Of a DNA stretch of 64,000 nucleotides, positions 25,436 to 34,565 are shown piece by piece (the first letter of the stretch is position 1; every line of letters starts with the position of its first letter). The stretch is taken from positions 124,001 through 188,000 of the forward strand of contig NZ_BMMU01000015.1 of assembly GCF_014646095.1 (NCBI RefSeq), in the 5' to 3' direction. The notes under the pieces are model-generated. The model saw only the letters and a program-made list of their open reading frames with translations, did not search any database and was not told the origin of the DNA. The translations under genes were made by a program, and so were the position numbers. This DNA comes from Streptomyces lacrimifluminis (GTDB lineage Bacteria; Actinomycetota; Actinomycetes; Streptomycetales; Streptomycetaceae).

Positions 25436-26420
25436 ACACCGGGCGAGCCCAGGCCGGCGGCCTCGGCGGCCGTTCCTCGCCGGGATCGGGCAGCCGGACC
25501 ACCTGGGTGGGTGCGTGACCGGCGTGCACGGGTCGTGTCGAGGCCGCACGGAGGGCGGCGACGAAGTCGAGGCAGGAGTCGTAGCGGTCGTCGGGGCTCT
25601 TGGCGAGGGCCTTCGCGAACACCGGGTCGACGGCGGCGGGGAGTTCGGGGCGCTGCTCGGTCAGCGGTGGTGGCTGGTCGTACTGGTGGGCCCACAGCAG
25701 GGCCATGTCGTCGTCGCGTTGGAAGGGCGGGCGGCCCGCCAGGATCTCGTGGACGACGCACGCGAAGCCGTAGACGTCACAGCGGCCGTCGACCGGGCGC
25801 CCCGAGATCTGCTCGGGCGCCACGTAGTCGAGGGTGCCGACGAACTGGCCGACGGTCGTGAAGCCGGTGAGCGACAGCGACTTCTTCGTCAGGCCGAAGT
25901 CGGTGAGGTACACGTGCTCGGGGTGGTCGGTGTCGGTGCCCCGGGCGACCAGGATGTTGCCGGGTTTGACGTCCCGGTGGACCAGGCCGTGCTCATGGGC
26001 GGCGTCGAGCGCGGAGGCGACCTGAGCGGCGATGCGGATGGCGGCGGGGAGCGGCAACGGGCCCTTGCGGTCGAGGAGATGACGCAGGTCGCTGCCTTCG
26101 ACGTACCGCATCGCTATGAAGAGGACGCCGTCCGTCTCGTCGGCCTCGAAGACGGGGACGATGTGCGGATGGTCGATCGCGGCGGCCACCCGGGACTCGT
26201 GGGTGAAGCGTCTGCGGAAGGTGTCGTTGCGGGCGAGTTCCGGGGCCAGGAGTTTCAGGGCGACGGTCCGGTCGAGCCGCAGGTCCTTGGCCCGGTAGAC
26301 GACGGCCATGCCACCGCGACCGATCTCCTCCTCGACGCGGTAGCCGGCGATCTGCGTCCCGAGCAGGTCCGAGGAGCGCCCCGCGTGCGACCGCGTGTCG
26401 TGGTCCGGATCGCGCGCCAT
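25404..26420 (-). CDS. Soluble Ser/Thr protein kinase (Hanks type)
   Basis: 338 residues. Glycine loop GRGGMAVVY, Lys56 in VALKLL, Glu75, HRD (148-150) with KPGN, DFG (174-176) and APE, so fully active by motif. Unlike most Streptomyces PknB-like kinases it has no membrane helix or sensor domain; after the kinase fold there is only a 50-residue tail with HAPTQVV (Thr305). The same TQVV motif appears twice in the next protein, and the gene after that has two FHA domains, the phospho-threonine readers. In M. tuberculosis the kinase PknF phosphorylates the FHA-ABC protein Rv1747, a good precedent. ATG 26420 overlaps the stop of the upstream gene. Confidence 0.92.
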   Translation of the reverse strand: MARDPDHDTRSHAGRSSDLLGTQIAGYRVEEEIGRGGMAVVYRAKDLRLDRTVALKLLAPELARNDTFRRRFTHESRVAAAIDHPHIVPVFEADETDGVLFIAMRYVEGSDLRHLLDRKGPLPLPAAIRIAAQVASALDAAHEHGLVHRDVKPGNILVARGTDTDHPEHVYLTDFGLTKKSLSLTGFTTVGQFVGTLDYVAPEQISGRPVDGRCDVYGFACVVHEILAGRPPFQRDDDMALLWAHQYDQPPPLTEQRPELPAAVDPVFAKALAKSPDDRYDSCLDFVAALRAASTRPVHAGHAPTQVVRLPDPGEERPPRPPAWARPVFTRQGHRRSG

Positions 26421-27016
26421 CAGCCGCTGCCGATTCCGCCGCCGTCGCCCCGGACGACCTGGGTGGGCGCGTGGCCCAGGTCGGGCACCACCTGGGTCGG
26501 CTCCCGCGCCGGGGCGGCGGGCTCCCGGTCGGCGGCGTACGTGCTCAGCCGGGTGCCGTCGGTGTACACCCAGCGCTCGTGCTCGGCGTCGTACAGCCAC
26601 ACGGACTCGCCGTCGACGACGATCCCGATCCGCTGCCCGCGGGTACGGACCCGGAACGACTCGCGGTCGAGCGCTCCCCCGGTCAGCTCCTCCACGGCGC
26701 CGCGGTAGCCGGCCAGCGCCTGTTCCGCGCGGGCCAGCAGGGGGCGTGGGTCGGCGGTGCGGGCGAGCGGGGCGCCGGCGGCGGGCGGGTCCTGCGGTAC
26801 GGCGACCAGGAGCCGTCCGTCGACCCAGGCGGACCAGCCGTTCGCACACCGGACGTGCCCCCAGTCGCCGCGCCGTTCGACCAGCTCGACCGGCAGCAGC
26901 GCGTCGAGGGGCACGGTGGGCAGGGACGGGTCGGGCGCGTCCCAGGCGGCCAGCCCGTCCTGCGGAACGACGTGCGTGGGCCGGAATCCGGAGATCCGGT
27001 ATCCGGGGGACGTCAT
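26420..27016 (-). CDS. SH3-like protein with C-terminal TQVV repeats
   Basis: 198 residues. About residues 30-75 (LPVELVERRGDWGHVRCANGWSAWVDG, part) look like a bacterial SH3 fold, and about 120-155 (IGIVVDGESVWLYDAEHERW) like a second small beta unit. The unstructured C-terminus has EPTQVV (Thr174) and HAPTQVV (Thr185), and the N-terminus has RPTHVV (Thr14), resembling the kinase tail. No signal peptide. It lies between kinase and FHA-ABC genes with overlaps or short gaps (15 bases to the transporter), so it is probably a phosphorylated adaptor. Function otherwise unknown. Confidence 0.75.
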   Translation of the reverse strand: MTSPGYRISGFRPTHVVPQDGLAAWDAPDPSLPTVPLDALLPVELVERRGDWGHVRCANGWSAWVDGRLLVAVPQDPPAAGAPLARTADPRPLLARAEQALAGYRGAVEELTGGALDRESFRVRTRGQRIGIVVDGESVWLYDAEHERWVYTDGTRLSTYAADREPAAPAREPTQVVPDLGHAPTQVVRGDGGGIGSG

Positions 27017-27030
27017 CTCACCCACCCCCT

Positions 27031-29373
27031 CTACTTCCGCATGACAGCCGGTTCGTGCCGCCGCAGCAGCCGGAGGACCACGTACCCGAAGACCACCGAC
27101 AGCGCGAGCAGCATCCCCGCGTTGAGCAGCCAGACCCCGGTCGAGTGTTCGAACAGGGGGTCGGCGGTCAGTTCGCCGGGGACGATCCGTGACAGTCCGA
27201 TCGTGCCCGCCATCGCGCCGAGCGCCCACCGGGAGGGCACTAGCCAGGACAGTTGTTCGATGCCGGGGACACCGTCGAGTTTGAGCAGGGCCCCGCAGAA
27301 CACCACCTGGACGATGGCCAGGAGCACGAGCAGCGGCATCGTCACCTCCTCCTTGCGGACGAGCGCCGAGACCAGCAGGCCGAGCATCATCGCAGTGAAG
27401 GAGAGCAGCGCGACGGCGACGGTGAGCTCCACGAGGGGTGGCATCAACACGCCCTTTCCGCCAGGTGTGTTGAGGTCGACGCCGAGCAGCGCGACGAGGG
27501 TCAGCACCACGGCCTGGGCGACGGTGATCGTCCCGAGGACCACGACCTTCGACATCAGGTACGCCGATCTGGACAGCCCGACGGCCCGCTCGCGCTGATA
27601 GATCACGCGTTCCTTCACCAGCTCGCGCACGGCGTTGGCCGCGCCGGTCAGGACGCCCCCGACGCACAGGATGAGCAGCGCGTTCATCGCCGTCTCCTGG
27701 GTCAGCCTGCTGCCCGCCAACGCCCGGGCCATCGCACCCATCACGAACGGCAGCGCGACCATGATGGCGAGGAAGGTGCGGTCGGCGCTCAGCGCGGCCG
27801 TGTAACGGCGGACCAGGGTGCTCAGCTGTGCGCCCCAGCTCTGCGGCTTGGGCGGGGGCGGGGCGGCGTCGACCGGGCCCGACCTCGGCAGCCGGGGCTG
27901 GGCGGACGAGTTGACGATGTACTGCCCGTGGAACGGTGAGGCGCGGTACTCCCCCGCCCAGTCCCGTTCCTGGTCGCGCTCGAAGGCCTCGAACGCCTCG
28001 GGCCACTGCTCGTACCCGAAGTAGGCGAGGGTGTCCTCGGGCGGCCCGTAGTAGGCGACCTTGCCGCCCGGCGCGAGAACGAGCAGCCGGTCGCAGACGT
28101 CGAGGCTGAGCACGCTGTGGGTGACGACGATGACGGTCCGGCCGTCGTCGGCGAGGCCGCGCAGCATGTGCATCACCGAGCGGTCCATCCCCGGATCGAG
28201 GCCCGAGGTCGGTTCGTCGAGGAAGAGCAGCGACGGCTTGGTGAGCAGCTCCAGGGCCACGCTGACCCGCTTGCGCTGTCCGCCGGAGAGGCTGTGCACG
28301 GGCTGGTGGACGCGCTGTTCCAGGCCGAGTTCGCGCACCACCTCGTCGACGCGGGCCCGTCGTTCCGCCTTCGCGGTGTCCTGCGGGAAGCGCAGTTCGG
28401 CGGCGTAGGTGAGGGCTCCGCGCACGGTCAGCTGGGCGTGCAGGATGTCGTCCTGCGGGACCAGGCCGATGCGCTGGCGCAGTTCGGCGTAGTCGCGGTA
28501 GAGGTCACGTCCGTCGTACAGGACAGTGCCGTGGTCGGCGGGGCGCAGGCCGGTCAGGGCGTTGAGGAGGGTGGACTTGCCGGCTCCGCTGGGCCCGACG
28601 ACCGCGAGCAGGCACTTCTCGCCCACCGGGAAGGACACGCCTTCAAGGAGTGTCTTGCGGCCGTGGTCGACGGCGACGGTGAGGTCCTGGACGTCGAGAG
28701 ACACCTCGCCGGTGTCGACGTACTCCTGGAGCTGGTCGCCGACCAGGCAGAACGCGGAGTGGCCGACACCGACGATGTCACCGGGCGTGACGATCGCCCG
28801 GGCGACGGGCGCGCCGTTGAGGAACGTGCCGTTGTGGCTGCCGAGGTCGACGATCTCGTACGTCCCGTCCGGGTGGGCGCGCAGTTCGGCGTGCCGACGG
28901 GAGACGACGAGGTCGTCGACGACGAGGTCGTTGTCGGCACCGCGGCCGATGCGGACGGTACGGGCGGACAGTGGCCGGACGGTGGTGGGCTGCCGGAAGG
29001 TGCCGGTCAGGGCGGGCATGGAGACCGCCGAGGGGCGTTCGCGGGCCGGCGGGGGCGGGCTGACGAGAACGGCTCGCGGCCCGTCGGCGGGGCTGCCGAA
29101 GCGCAGGACGCTGCCGGGTCCGATGTCCCGTTCATGGATGCGCAGGCCGTCGGCGTACGTGCCGTTGGTGCTGTTCTCGTCCTCCACCGTCCAGTGGTCG
29201 GCCCCGGGCCGCAGCACCGCGTGGTGCCACGAGACCCGGGCGTCGTCGAAGACGATCTCGCTGAGCGGGTCGCGTCCGACGTGATAGTCGCGTCCCGGAC
29301 TCATCACCGTGGAGCCCGTCTCCGTCTCCAGGACGAGTTCGGGCGCCGTCGGCGCGACCGAGCGGTCTACCAT
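27031..29373 (-). CDS. FHA-FHA-ABC transporter (Rv1747-like)
   Basis: 780 residues. FHA domain 1 at about 28-95 (HVGRDPLSEI ... SWHHAVL ... NSTNGTY), FHA domain 2 at about 140-205 (GRGADNDL ... SRRHAEL ... SHNGTFLNG), an ABC ATPase at about 225-450 with Walker A GPSGAGKST (260-268), signature LSGGQRKR and Walker B LLFLDEPTSGLDP, and an ABC2-type membrane domain with six helices at about 540-775. Rv1747 of M. tuberculosis has this architecture, exports cell-envelope lipid-linked material and is controlled by PknF through FHA binding. By analogy, threonine phosphorylation by the adjacent kinase should control this exporter. Confidence 0.92.
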   Translation of the reverse strand: MVDRSVAPTAPELVLETETGSTVMSPGRDYHVGRDPLSEIVFDDARVSWHHAVLRPGADHWTVEDENSTNGTYADGLRIHERDIGPGSVLRFGSPADGPRAVLVSPPPPARERPSAVSMPALTGTFRQPTTVRPLSARTVRIGRGADNDLVVDDLVVSRRHAELRAHPDGTYEIVDLGSHNGTFLNGAPVARAIVTPGDIVGVGHSAFCLVGDQLQEYVDTGEVSLDVQDLTVAVDHGRKTLLEGVSFPVGEKCLLAVVGPSGAGKSTLLNALTGLRPADHGTVLYDGRDLYRDYAELRQRIGLVPQDDILHAQLTVRGALTYAAELRFPQDTAKAERRARVDEVVRELGLEQRVHQPVHSLSGGQRKRVSVALELLTKPSLLFLDEPTSGLDPGMDRSVMHMLRGLADDGRTVIVVTHSVLSLDVCDRLLVLAPGGKVAYYGPPEDTLAYFGYEQWPEAFEAFERDQERDWAGEYRASPFHGQYIVNSSAQPRLPRSGPVDAAPPPPKPQSWGAQLSTLVRRYTAALSADRTFLAIMVALPFVMGAMARALAGSRLTQETAMNALLILCVGGVLTGAANAVRELVKERVIYQRERAVGLSRSAYLMSKVVVLGTITVAQAVVLTLVALLGVDLNTPGGKGVLMPPLVELTVAVALLSFTAMMLGLLVSALVRKEEVTMPLLVLLAIVQVVFCGALLKLDGVPGIEQLSWLVPSRWALGAMAGTIGLSRIVPGELTADPLFEHSTGVWLLNAGMLLALSVVFGYVVLRLLRRHEPAVMRK

Positions 29374-29442
29374 GCCCAGAATTCTAGCGATTCGTCCGCA
29401 TATACGCCTGGCCAGCCGCAGGGACTCGGGGGACCTCGGAGG

Positions 29443-29853
29443 CTAGGCGACCGGTACGACCAGTGCCGGGTTGGTCCGCTGCATCCGCAGCGCGTCCACG
29501 GACTCGGCGAGCAGTTCGTACTCGGTGGTCTCGTCGTACGTGGCGATCCGGACGAGCCTGCCGGCCGCCAACTCGTCGGCGACCAGCTCCTGTTGGTACG
29601 GGTCCATGGACCAGGCGCGCAGCAGGCCGGGCACGTCGGGCACGGTGGCGGTCACCGGGATGAGCGAGTTCGGGGGGAAGTACGGTTCGTCGGGTTGCGG
29701 ATCGAGCCGCTCGGCGATCCAGTTCGCGCGGTCCCGTAACCACCACAGGGCCAGCGCCAGGGTGGGCGCGCGGTAGGTACCCAGCGGTACGCCGATACGC
29801 CGACCCGCACAGACGCCGTACGCCGTGACATGGCAAAGGAACTCGTCGTGCAC
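29443..29853 (-). CDS. Conserved hypothetical protein
   Basis: 136 residues from GTG 29853 (GGGGGAAAG upstream). It starts MHDEFLCHVTAYGVCAGRRI, with two cysteines that could pair or bind metal, then ALALWWLRDRANWIAERLD and a C-terminal helical region ending in VVPVA. No transmembrane helix. I do not recognise the family; it occurs as a stand-alone gene between the FHA-ABC operon and the DUF1905 gene. Confidence 0.6.
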   Translation of the reverse strand: MHDEFLCHVTAYGVCAGRRIGVPLGTYRAPTLALALWWLRDRANWIAERLDPQPDEPYFPPNSLIPVTATVPDVPGLLRAWSMDPYQQELVADELAAGRLVRIATYDETTEYELLAESVDALRMQRTNPALVVPVA

Positions 29854-30142
29854 GATCTTTCCCCCGATCGCCCGCCGGCCGTGCCTCGCCTTCCGTACGA
29901 CTCACCCGCTGTACACGTTGGTGCTGGTCACTCGATGGTCACTCAGTGGTGCAGTGTTCTACCAGTTGAGTATCTTCACTATTGACACTCTGTCACCATG
30001 CCTTTCCAGCCAGTTTCCAGGCATTCTCCTGGCATATTCCTGACAGGTATGGACCGGAATCCGACGGGACGGCCTCTCCTCCCGTCGACGGATCCCAGGG
30101 GATTCCCGAAGATCCCGGGATTCGCGATGAGTTTTCCGCTTC

Positions 30143-30171
30143 CCAGTGGTCTCCTTTGTGAAGACCACTGG
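30143..30171 (+). promoter_or_regulatory. Hairpin in the 5' region of the DUF1905 gene
   Basis: Perfect 10-bp arms (CCAGTGGTCT at 30143-30152 and its complement at 30162-30171) with a 9-nt loop, ending four bases before the TGGAGG ribosome binding site. It could modulate translation or be an operator. The rest of 29854-30185 is comparatively AT-rich, holds smaller inverted repeats (CCAGG/CCTGG near 30016) and no gene. Confidence 0.45.
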
Positions 30172-30185
30172 AAATGGAGGGCCCC

Positions 30186-30482
30186 ATGGCCACCAGCGAA
30201 AAAGTCGACACCATCGACGAGGAATTCACAGCCGTACTGCGCAAAAGCCCGGCACCCGGGGGCTGGACCTACCTGGTCTGGCCGGAATCCGCCACGTTCT
30301 TCGGTACCCGGGGCCTGGTCAAGGTCGGCGGGACGATCGACGGGCACCCTTTCCGCAGCTCGTTCATGGCACTGGGCGACGGTACCCACAAACTTCCCGT
30401 GAAGGCCGAGATCCGGAAAGCCGTCGGAAAGGAAGAGGGTGACACCGTGACAGTACGGCTGACGGAGCGGCTCCGTTCATGA
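30186..30482 (+). CDS. DUF1905 protein
   Basis: 98 residues, ATG 30186 with TGGAGG 6 bases upstream. Typical DUF1905 features: a short beta-barrel-like sequence with WTYLVWPESATFFGTRGLVK, SSFMALGDGTHKLPVKAEIR and a closing GDTVTVRLTER. The fold is known from structural genomics; the role is not. Commonly a stand-alone small gene in soil actinomycetes. Confidence 0.85.
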   Translation: MATSEKVDTIDEEFTAVLRKSPAPGGWTYLVWPESATFFGTRGLVKVGGTIDGHPFRSSFMALGDGTHKLPVKAEIRKAVGKEEGDTVTVRLTERLRS

Positions 30483-30508
30483 CGGGGCGCGGAAAGATCG
30501 GGCAGAGG

Positions 30509-31501
30509 TCAGACCTTGACGACCGCGTCGATCCGGGCCAGCTCCTCGTCGGAGAACTCCAGGTTGTTGATGGCCGCGACGCTGTCCTCCAGCTGGCGCG
30601 GGCTGCTCGCACCGACGAGGGCCGAGGTCACCCGGCCGCCGCGCAGGACCCAGGCCAGGGCCAGCTGGGCCAGGCTCTGGCCGCGGGACTTGGCGATGTC
30701 GTCGAGGGCGCGCAGCTGCTGCACGAGGTCCTCGGTGATCCGGTCGGAGTTGAGGAAGGGGCTGTCGCTCGCCGCCCGCGAGTCCGCCGGGATGCCGTCG
30801 AGGTAGCGGCCGGTGAGCAGGCCCTGTTCCAGCGGCGAGAAGACGATGGAACCGACCTGGAGCTCGTCCAGCGCGTCCAGGAGACCCTCGTCCTCCGGAC
30901 GGCGGTCGAGCATCGAGTAGCGGGGCTGGTGGATCAGGAGCGGGGTGCCCAGCCCGGCAAGGATGCGGGCGGCCTCCTGGGTCTGCTCCGCCGAGTAGTT
31001 GGAGATGCCGACGTAGAGCGCCTTGCCCTGCTGGACCGCCGTGTGCAGGGCGCCCATCGTCTCCTCCAGCGGAGTCTCCGGGTCGGGGCGGTGCGAGTAG
31101 AAGATGTCGACATAGTCCAGACCCATGCGCGTCAGGCTCTGGTCGAGGGAGGAGAGCAGGTACTTGCGCGAGCCCCATTCGCCGTACGGGCCCGGCCACA
31201 TGAGGTAGCCCGCCTTGGTGGAGATCACCAGTTCGTCGCGGTACGGGGCGAAGTCGGCCTTGAGGGCCTCACCCAGCGCGGACTCGGCGGCACCGGGCGG
31301 CGGGCCGTAGTTGTTGGCCAGGTCGAAGTGGGTGACGCCCAGGTCGAAGGCGCGGCGCAGGATGGCCCGCTGGGTGTCGACGGGCCGGTCGGGTCCGAAG
31401 TTGTGCCACAGGCCGAGCGACAGCGCGGGGAGCTTCAGGCCGCTGCGTCCGGTGCGCCGGTAGGGCATGTCCGCGTAACGGTCGGTGTGTGCGGTGTACA
31501 A
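30509..31501 (-). CDS. Aldo/keto reductase (YghZ-like)
   Basis: 330 residues, NADPH-dependent carbonyl reductase of the AKR14-like group. The tetrad is visible: Asp in DLANNYG, Tyr in NNYGPPPG, Lys in STKAGYLMWPG and His in YSHRPDP. The TTG at 31501 is chosen because the encoded N-terminus (YTAHTDRYADMPYRRTGRSG) aligns with that of E. coli YghZ, where the corresponding region is coding; the ATG at 31468 is the alternative. Divergent from a LysR gene (31620), its probable regulator. It may detoxify glyceraldehyde 3-phosphate or methylglyoxal-like aldehydes. Confidence 0.9.
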   Translation of the reverse strand: MYTAHTDRYADMPYRRTGRSGLKLPALSLGLWHNFGPDRPVDTQRAILRRAFDLGVTHFDLANNYGPPPGAAESALGEALKADFAPYRDELVISTKAGYLMWPGPYGEWGSRKYLLSSLDQSLTRMGLDYVDIFYSHRPDPETPLEETMGALHTAVQQGKALYVGISNYSAEQTQEAARILAGLGTPLLIHQPRYSMLDRRPEDEGLLDALDELQVGSIVFSPLEQGLLTGRYLDGIPADSRAASDSPFLNSDRITEDLVQQLRALDDIAKSRGQSLAQLALAWVLRGGRVTSALVGASSPRQLEDSVAAINNLEFSDEELARIDAVVKV

Positions 31502-31619
31502 CGCGACTCCAGAGGGGTTGGCACGGCGGAGTGATCAGTCTGCACCCACTCTTCCCCCGAAGACGGGCAGTGGTCCAACAGGAGAATCCGATGGAATTCA
31601 GCGGCTAGGCTTCTCAATC

Positions 31620-32507
31620 ATGGAACTACGCCACCTCCAGCACTTCGTCGCGGTCGCGGAGGATCAGCACTTCACCAGGGCCGCCGAACGGCTGATGGTG
31701 TCCCAGTCGGGCCTGTCGGCCTCGATCCGCGCCCTGGAGCGGGAACTGCAGACCCCGCTGTTCGTACGCACCACCCGCCGGGTGACACTCACCGAGGCGG
31801 GGCGGGCGCTGCTCGGCGAGGCCGAGCGCATCCTGGCCGGGGTGCGGGCGGCGCACGACGCCGTGGCCGCCGTACAGGGCGTGCTGCGCGGGACGCTCTC
31901 GCTGGGCGCGGAGCAGTGCATCGGCGGGGTGGATGTCGCCGGGCTGCTCGCCGCGTTCCGGCGGTGTCATCCCGATGTGGAGATCCGGCTGCGCCAGGCG
32001 GGTTCCGAGGCGATCGCGGACGAGGTGGCCGCCGGGCGGCTCGACCTGGCCTTCGCCATCCGGACCCGCAGGGACTCCGACCAGCTGCGTTCCGTGCCCC
32101 TGAGCAGCGAGCCGATGACCGTGCTGTGCCATCCGAGCCATCCGCTCGCTCTCGCGGGCGCGGTGACCCCGGAGGAGCTGGGCGGGGAGGCGTTCGTCGA
32201 CTTCCATCCGGACTGGGGGCCGCGCCGGATCACGGACGAGGTGTTCGCCGCCGCGTGCGTACGGCGGACCGTGGCACTGGAGGTCAACGACGTGCACAGC
32301 CTCCTGGACCTGGTCGGGGAAGGGCTCGGCGTCGCGGTGGTGCCCCGGCACTTCGCGCACAAGCGCGCGGCCCTGACCGCCCTGCCGGTGAAGGGCACCG
32401 GCGAGACGGTGTACGAGACGGTGGCGATGCTGCCGCCGCCCCAGGCCACGAGTCCTGCGGCCCGGGCGCTGATGGAGCTGCTGGAACGGCCGGACCAGCA
32501 GGGCTGA
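31620..32507 (+). CDS. LysR-family transcriptional regulator
   Basis: 295 residues. The HTH spans about 1-60 (MELRHLQHFVAVAEDQHFTR, then SQSGLSASIRALERELQTPL), the substrate-binding domain 90-295. Divergent, 118 bp apart, from the aldo/keto reductase gene, the classical LysR arrangement; likely controls that gene. No terminator seen before the next gene. Confidence 0.93.
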   Translation: MELRHLQHFVAVAEDQHFTRAAERLMVSQSGLSASIRALERELQTPLFVRTTRRVTLTEAGRALLGEAERILAGVRAAHDAVAAVQGVLRGTLSLGAEQCIGGVDVAGLLAAFRRCHPDVEIRLRQAGSEAIADEVAAGRLDLAFAIRTRRDSDQLRSVPLSSEPMTVLCHPSHPLALAGAVTPEELGGEAFVDFHPDWGPRRITDEVFAAACVRRTVALEVNDVHSLLDLVGEGLGVAVVPRHFAHKRAALTALPVKGTGETVYETVAMLPPPQATSPAARALMELLERPDQQG

Positions 32508-32561
32508 TGCCCGTGTCCTGTTCCGGATGACACAGACACCGCAGTGCCTATGGTGGGTGGC

Positions 32562-33077
32562 ATGGATGCGAAGGACGTTCTCATCGACGCGTACGGCCGG
32601 ATCCAGGAAGAGGTCCACGCGGCCGTGGACGGCCTGTCACCGGACGGCCTCAACACCCGGCCCACCCCTGACGCCAACTCCATCTCCTGGCTGGTCTGGC
32701 ATCTCACCCGGGTCCAGGACGACCATGTCGCCGGGGCGGCCGGGTTCGAGCAGGTCTGGCTGAGCGAGGGCTGGGAGAAGCGGTTCGGGCTGGGGCTCGA
32801 GGCCCGCGACATCGGCTACGGCCACAGCGCACGGCAGGTCGCCGGGGTGCGGGTGGAGTCGGGCGACCTGCTGCTCGGTTACTACGACGCGGTGCACGCG
32901 CAGAGCCTCACGTTCCTGCGCGGCCTGACCGCGAGCGACTTCGAGCGTGTCGTCGACGAGCACTGGGACCCGCCGGTCACCCTCGGCGTACGGCTGGTCA
33001 GTGTCCTGGCCGACGATCTGCAGCACGCCGGCCAGGCCGCCTATCTGCGGGGACTGCTTCAGAGCGCCGAGGCGTAA
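32562..33077 (+). CDS. DinB-like (DUF664, mycothiol-dependent) metalloenzyme
   Basis: 171 residues. Four-helix-bundle features of DinB/MST proteins: His in WHLTRVQDDH (about 52-61) and in DDLQHAGQ (about 153-160), with Asp nearby, form the usual three-His metal site. Family members transfer thiols (mycothiol, bacillithiol) or bind nickel/zinc. The ATG at 32562 is used with GGTGGG ahead. Its 3' end overlaps the adenosine deaminase gene on the other strand by 19 bases. Confidence 0.85.
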   Translation: MDAKDVLIDAYGRIQEEVHAAVDGLSPDGLNTRPTPDANSISWLVWHLTRVQDDHVAGAAGFEQVWLSEGWEKRFGLGLEARDIGYGHSARQVAGVRVESGDLLLGYYDAVHAQSLTFLRGLTASDFERVVDEHWDPPVTLGVRLVSVLADDLQHAGQAAYLRGLLQSAEA

Positions 33078-34129
33078 CCCGGCAGGACGACGTCCTCGAT
33101 GAGGGCGCCCCGCTCGTCGAACGGGATGAACGCGCTCTTGACCGCGTTCACGGTGACCGTGCGCAGGTCCTCGACCGTCCAGTCGGCCTCCTCGACCAGC
33201 AGGGACATCTCGCGGGTCATCGTCGTGCCGGAGACCAGGCGGTTGTCGGTGTTGAGGGTGACGCGGAAGCCAAGGTCGCGCAGGGCGGTGATGGGGTGCT
33301 CGGCGATCGACGTGGCGGCACCCGTCTGGAGATTGGAGGTCGGGCACATCTCCAGGGCGATGCGGCGGTCGCGCACCCAGCCCGCGAGGTGGCCGAGCTT
33401 GCCGTCCACGATGTCGTCGGTGATGCGGACGCCGTGGCCGATGCGCTGGGCGCCGCATACCTGGAGTGCCTGGTGGATGCTGGGCAGACCGTGCGCCTCG
33501 CCGGCGTGGATGGTGAACGGCACGCTCTCGCTGCGCAGGTGTTCGAAGGCGGCGAGGTGCTCGGCGGGCGGGAAGCCGTCCTCGGCGCCGGCGATGTCGA
33601 AGCCGACGACTCCGGCGTCCCGGAACGCCACGGCCAGGTCGGCGGCCTCACGGACCCGGTCGAACATGCGCATCCCGCACAGCAGCGTCCCGACCCGCAC
33701 CGGGGTGCCCGCGGCGGCGGCCTTCGCCATGCCCGCCGCGAGGCCCTCCTGGACGGTCTCGACGACCTCGGAGAGGGTCAGGCCGGCGTTCACGTTCAGT
33801 TCGGGGGCGTAGCGCACCTCGGCGTAGACGACGCCGTCCTCCGCGAGGTCGAGGACGTACTCCTCGGCGGTGCGCAGCAGTCCCTCGCGGGTCTGCATCA
33901 CGGCGAGGGTGTGCTCGAAGGTGGCTATGTAGCGCACCAGGTCACCGGAGTTGGCGGCCTCGTAGTACCAGGCGGCCAGCTCGTCCGGGTCGGTGGTGGG
34001 CAGGGTGTGGCCGACCTCGGCGGCGAGCTCGACCAGGGTGGCGGGGCGCAGGCCTCCGTCGAGGTGGTCGTGCAGCACGGCCTTGGGGAGGCGGCGGAGG
34101 GTGGCGGTGTCGACGGGGGACGCGGTCAT
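33059..34129 (-). CDS. add: Adenosine deaminase
   Basis: 356 residues. Deaminates adenosine to inosine in purine salvage; cytoplasmic. Zinc site residues are in DHLDGG (about 21-26), IHAGEAHG with the catalytic Glu, and TLNTDNR; MCPTSNLQT is also a hallmark. ATG 34129 lies after weak GAGGAA-like sequence. The convergent overlap with the DinB-like gene may allow antisense interference. Confidence 0.93.
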   Translation of the reverse strand: MTASPVDTATLRRLPKAVLHDHLDGGLRPATLVELAAEVGHTLPTTDPDELAAWYYEAANSGDLVRYIATFEHTLAVMQTREGLLRTAEEYVLDLAEDGVVYAEVRYAPELNVNAGLTLSEVVETVQEGLAAGMAKAAAAGTPVRVGTLLCGMRMFDRVREAADLAVAFRDAGVVGFDIAGAEDGFPPAEHLAAFEHLRSESVPFTIHAGEAHGLPSIHQALQVCGAQRIGHGVRITDDIVDGKLGHLAGWVRDRRIALEMCPTSNLQTGAATSIAEHPITALRDLGFRVTLNTDNRLVSGTTMTREMSLLVEEADWTVEDLRTVTVNAVKSAFIPFDERGALIEDVVLPGYASAL

Positions 34130-34169
34130 GTGCGATGTTCCTCGGCAGGTGGTGGAGCGGTGGTATGGG

Positions 34170-34565
34170 TCAGTCGGTGGCGGGCTGGAGAAGGTCCCAG
34201 CGGTTGCCGTACAGGTCCTGGAAGACGGCCACCGAGCCGTACGGCTCATGGCGCGGCTCCTCCAGGAAGGTCACGCCGGCGGCGCTCATCCGGGCGTGGT
34301 CGCGGGCGAAGTCGTCGGTGTGCAGGAAGAAGCCGACACGTCCGCCGGTCTGGTCGCCGATCCGGGCGCGCTGTCCTTCGTCCTTGGCCCGGGCGAGCAC
34401 CATGCCGGTGCCGGTTTCTCCGGTGCCCGGCTCGACGACGACCCAGCGGGAGCCGTCGGGGCGCGGGGTGTCCTCGACGAGCCGGAAGCCGAGGGCGTCG
34501 GTGTAGAAGCGGATCGCCTCGTCGTAGTCGTCGACGACGAGGGCGACCAGGGCGATGCGGCTCAT
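34170..34565 (-). CDS. VOC-family (glyoxalase/bleomycin-resistance-like) protein
   Basis: 131 residues with the VOC signature: MSRIALVALVVDDYDEAIRF at the start, GFFLHTDDFARDHARM in the middle and FQDLYGNRWDLLQ at the end, with the His/Glu metal positions. ATG 34565 has GAGGAG five bases upstream; the GTG at 34571 would lack a site. Forty bases upstream of add; may be co-transcribed with it. The reaction cannot be inferred. Confidence 0.88.
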   Translation of the reverse strand: MSRIALVALVVDDYDEAIRFYTDALGFRLVEDTPRPDGSRWVVVEPGTGETGTGMVLARAKDEGQRARIGDQTGGRVGFFLHTDDFARDHARMSAAGVTFLEEPRHEPYGSVAVFQDLYGNRWDLLQPATD

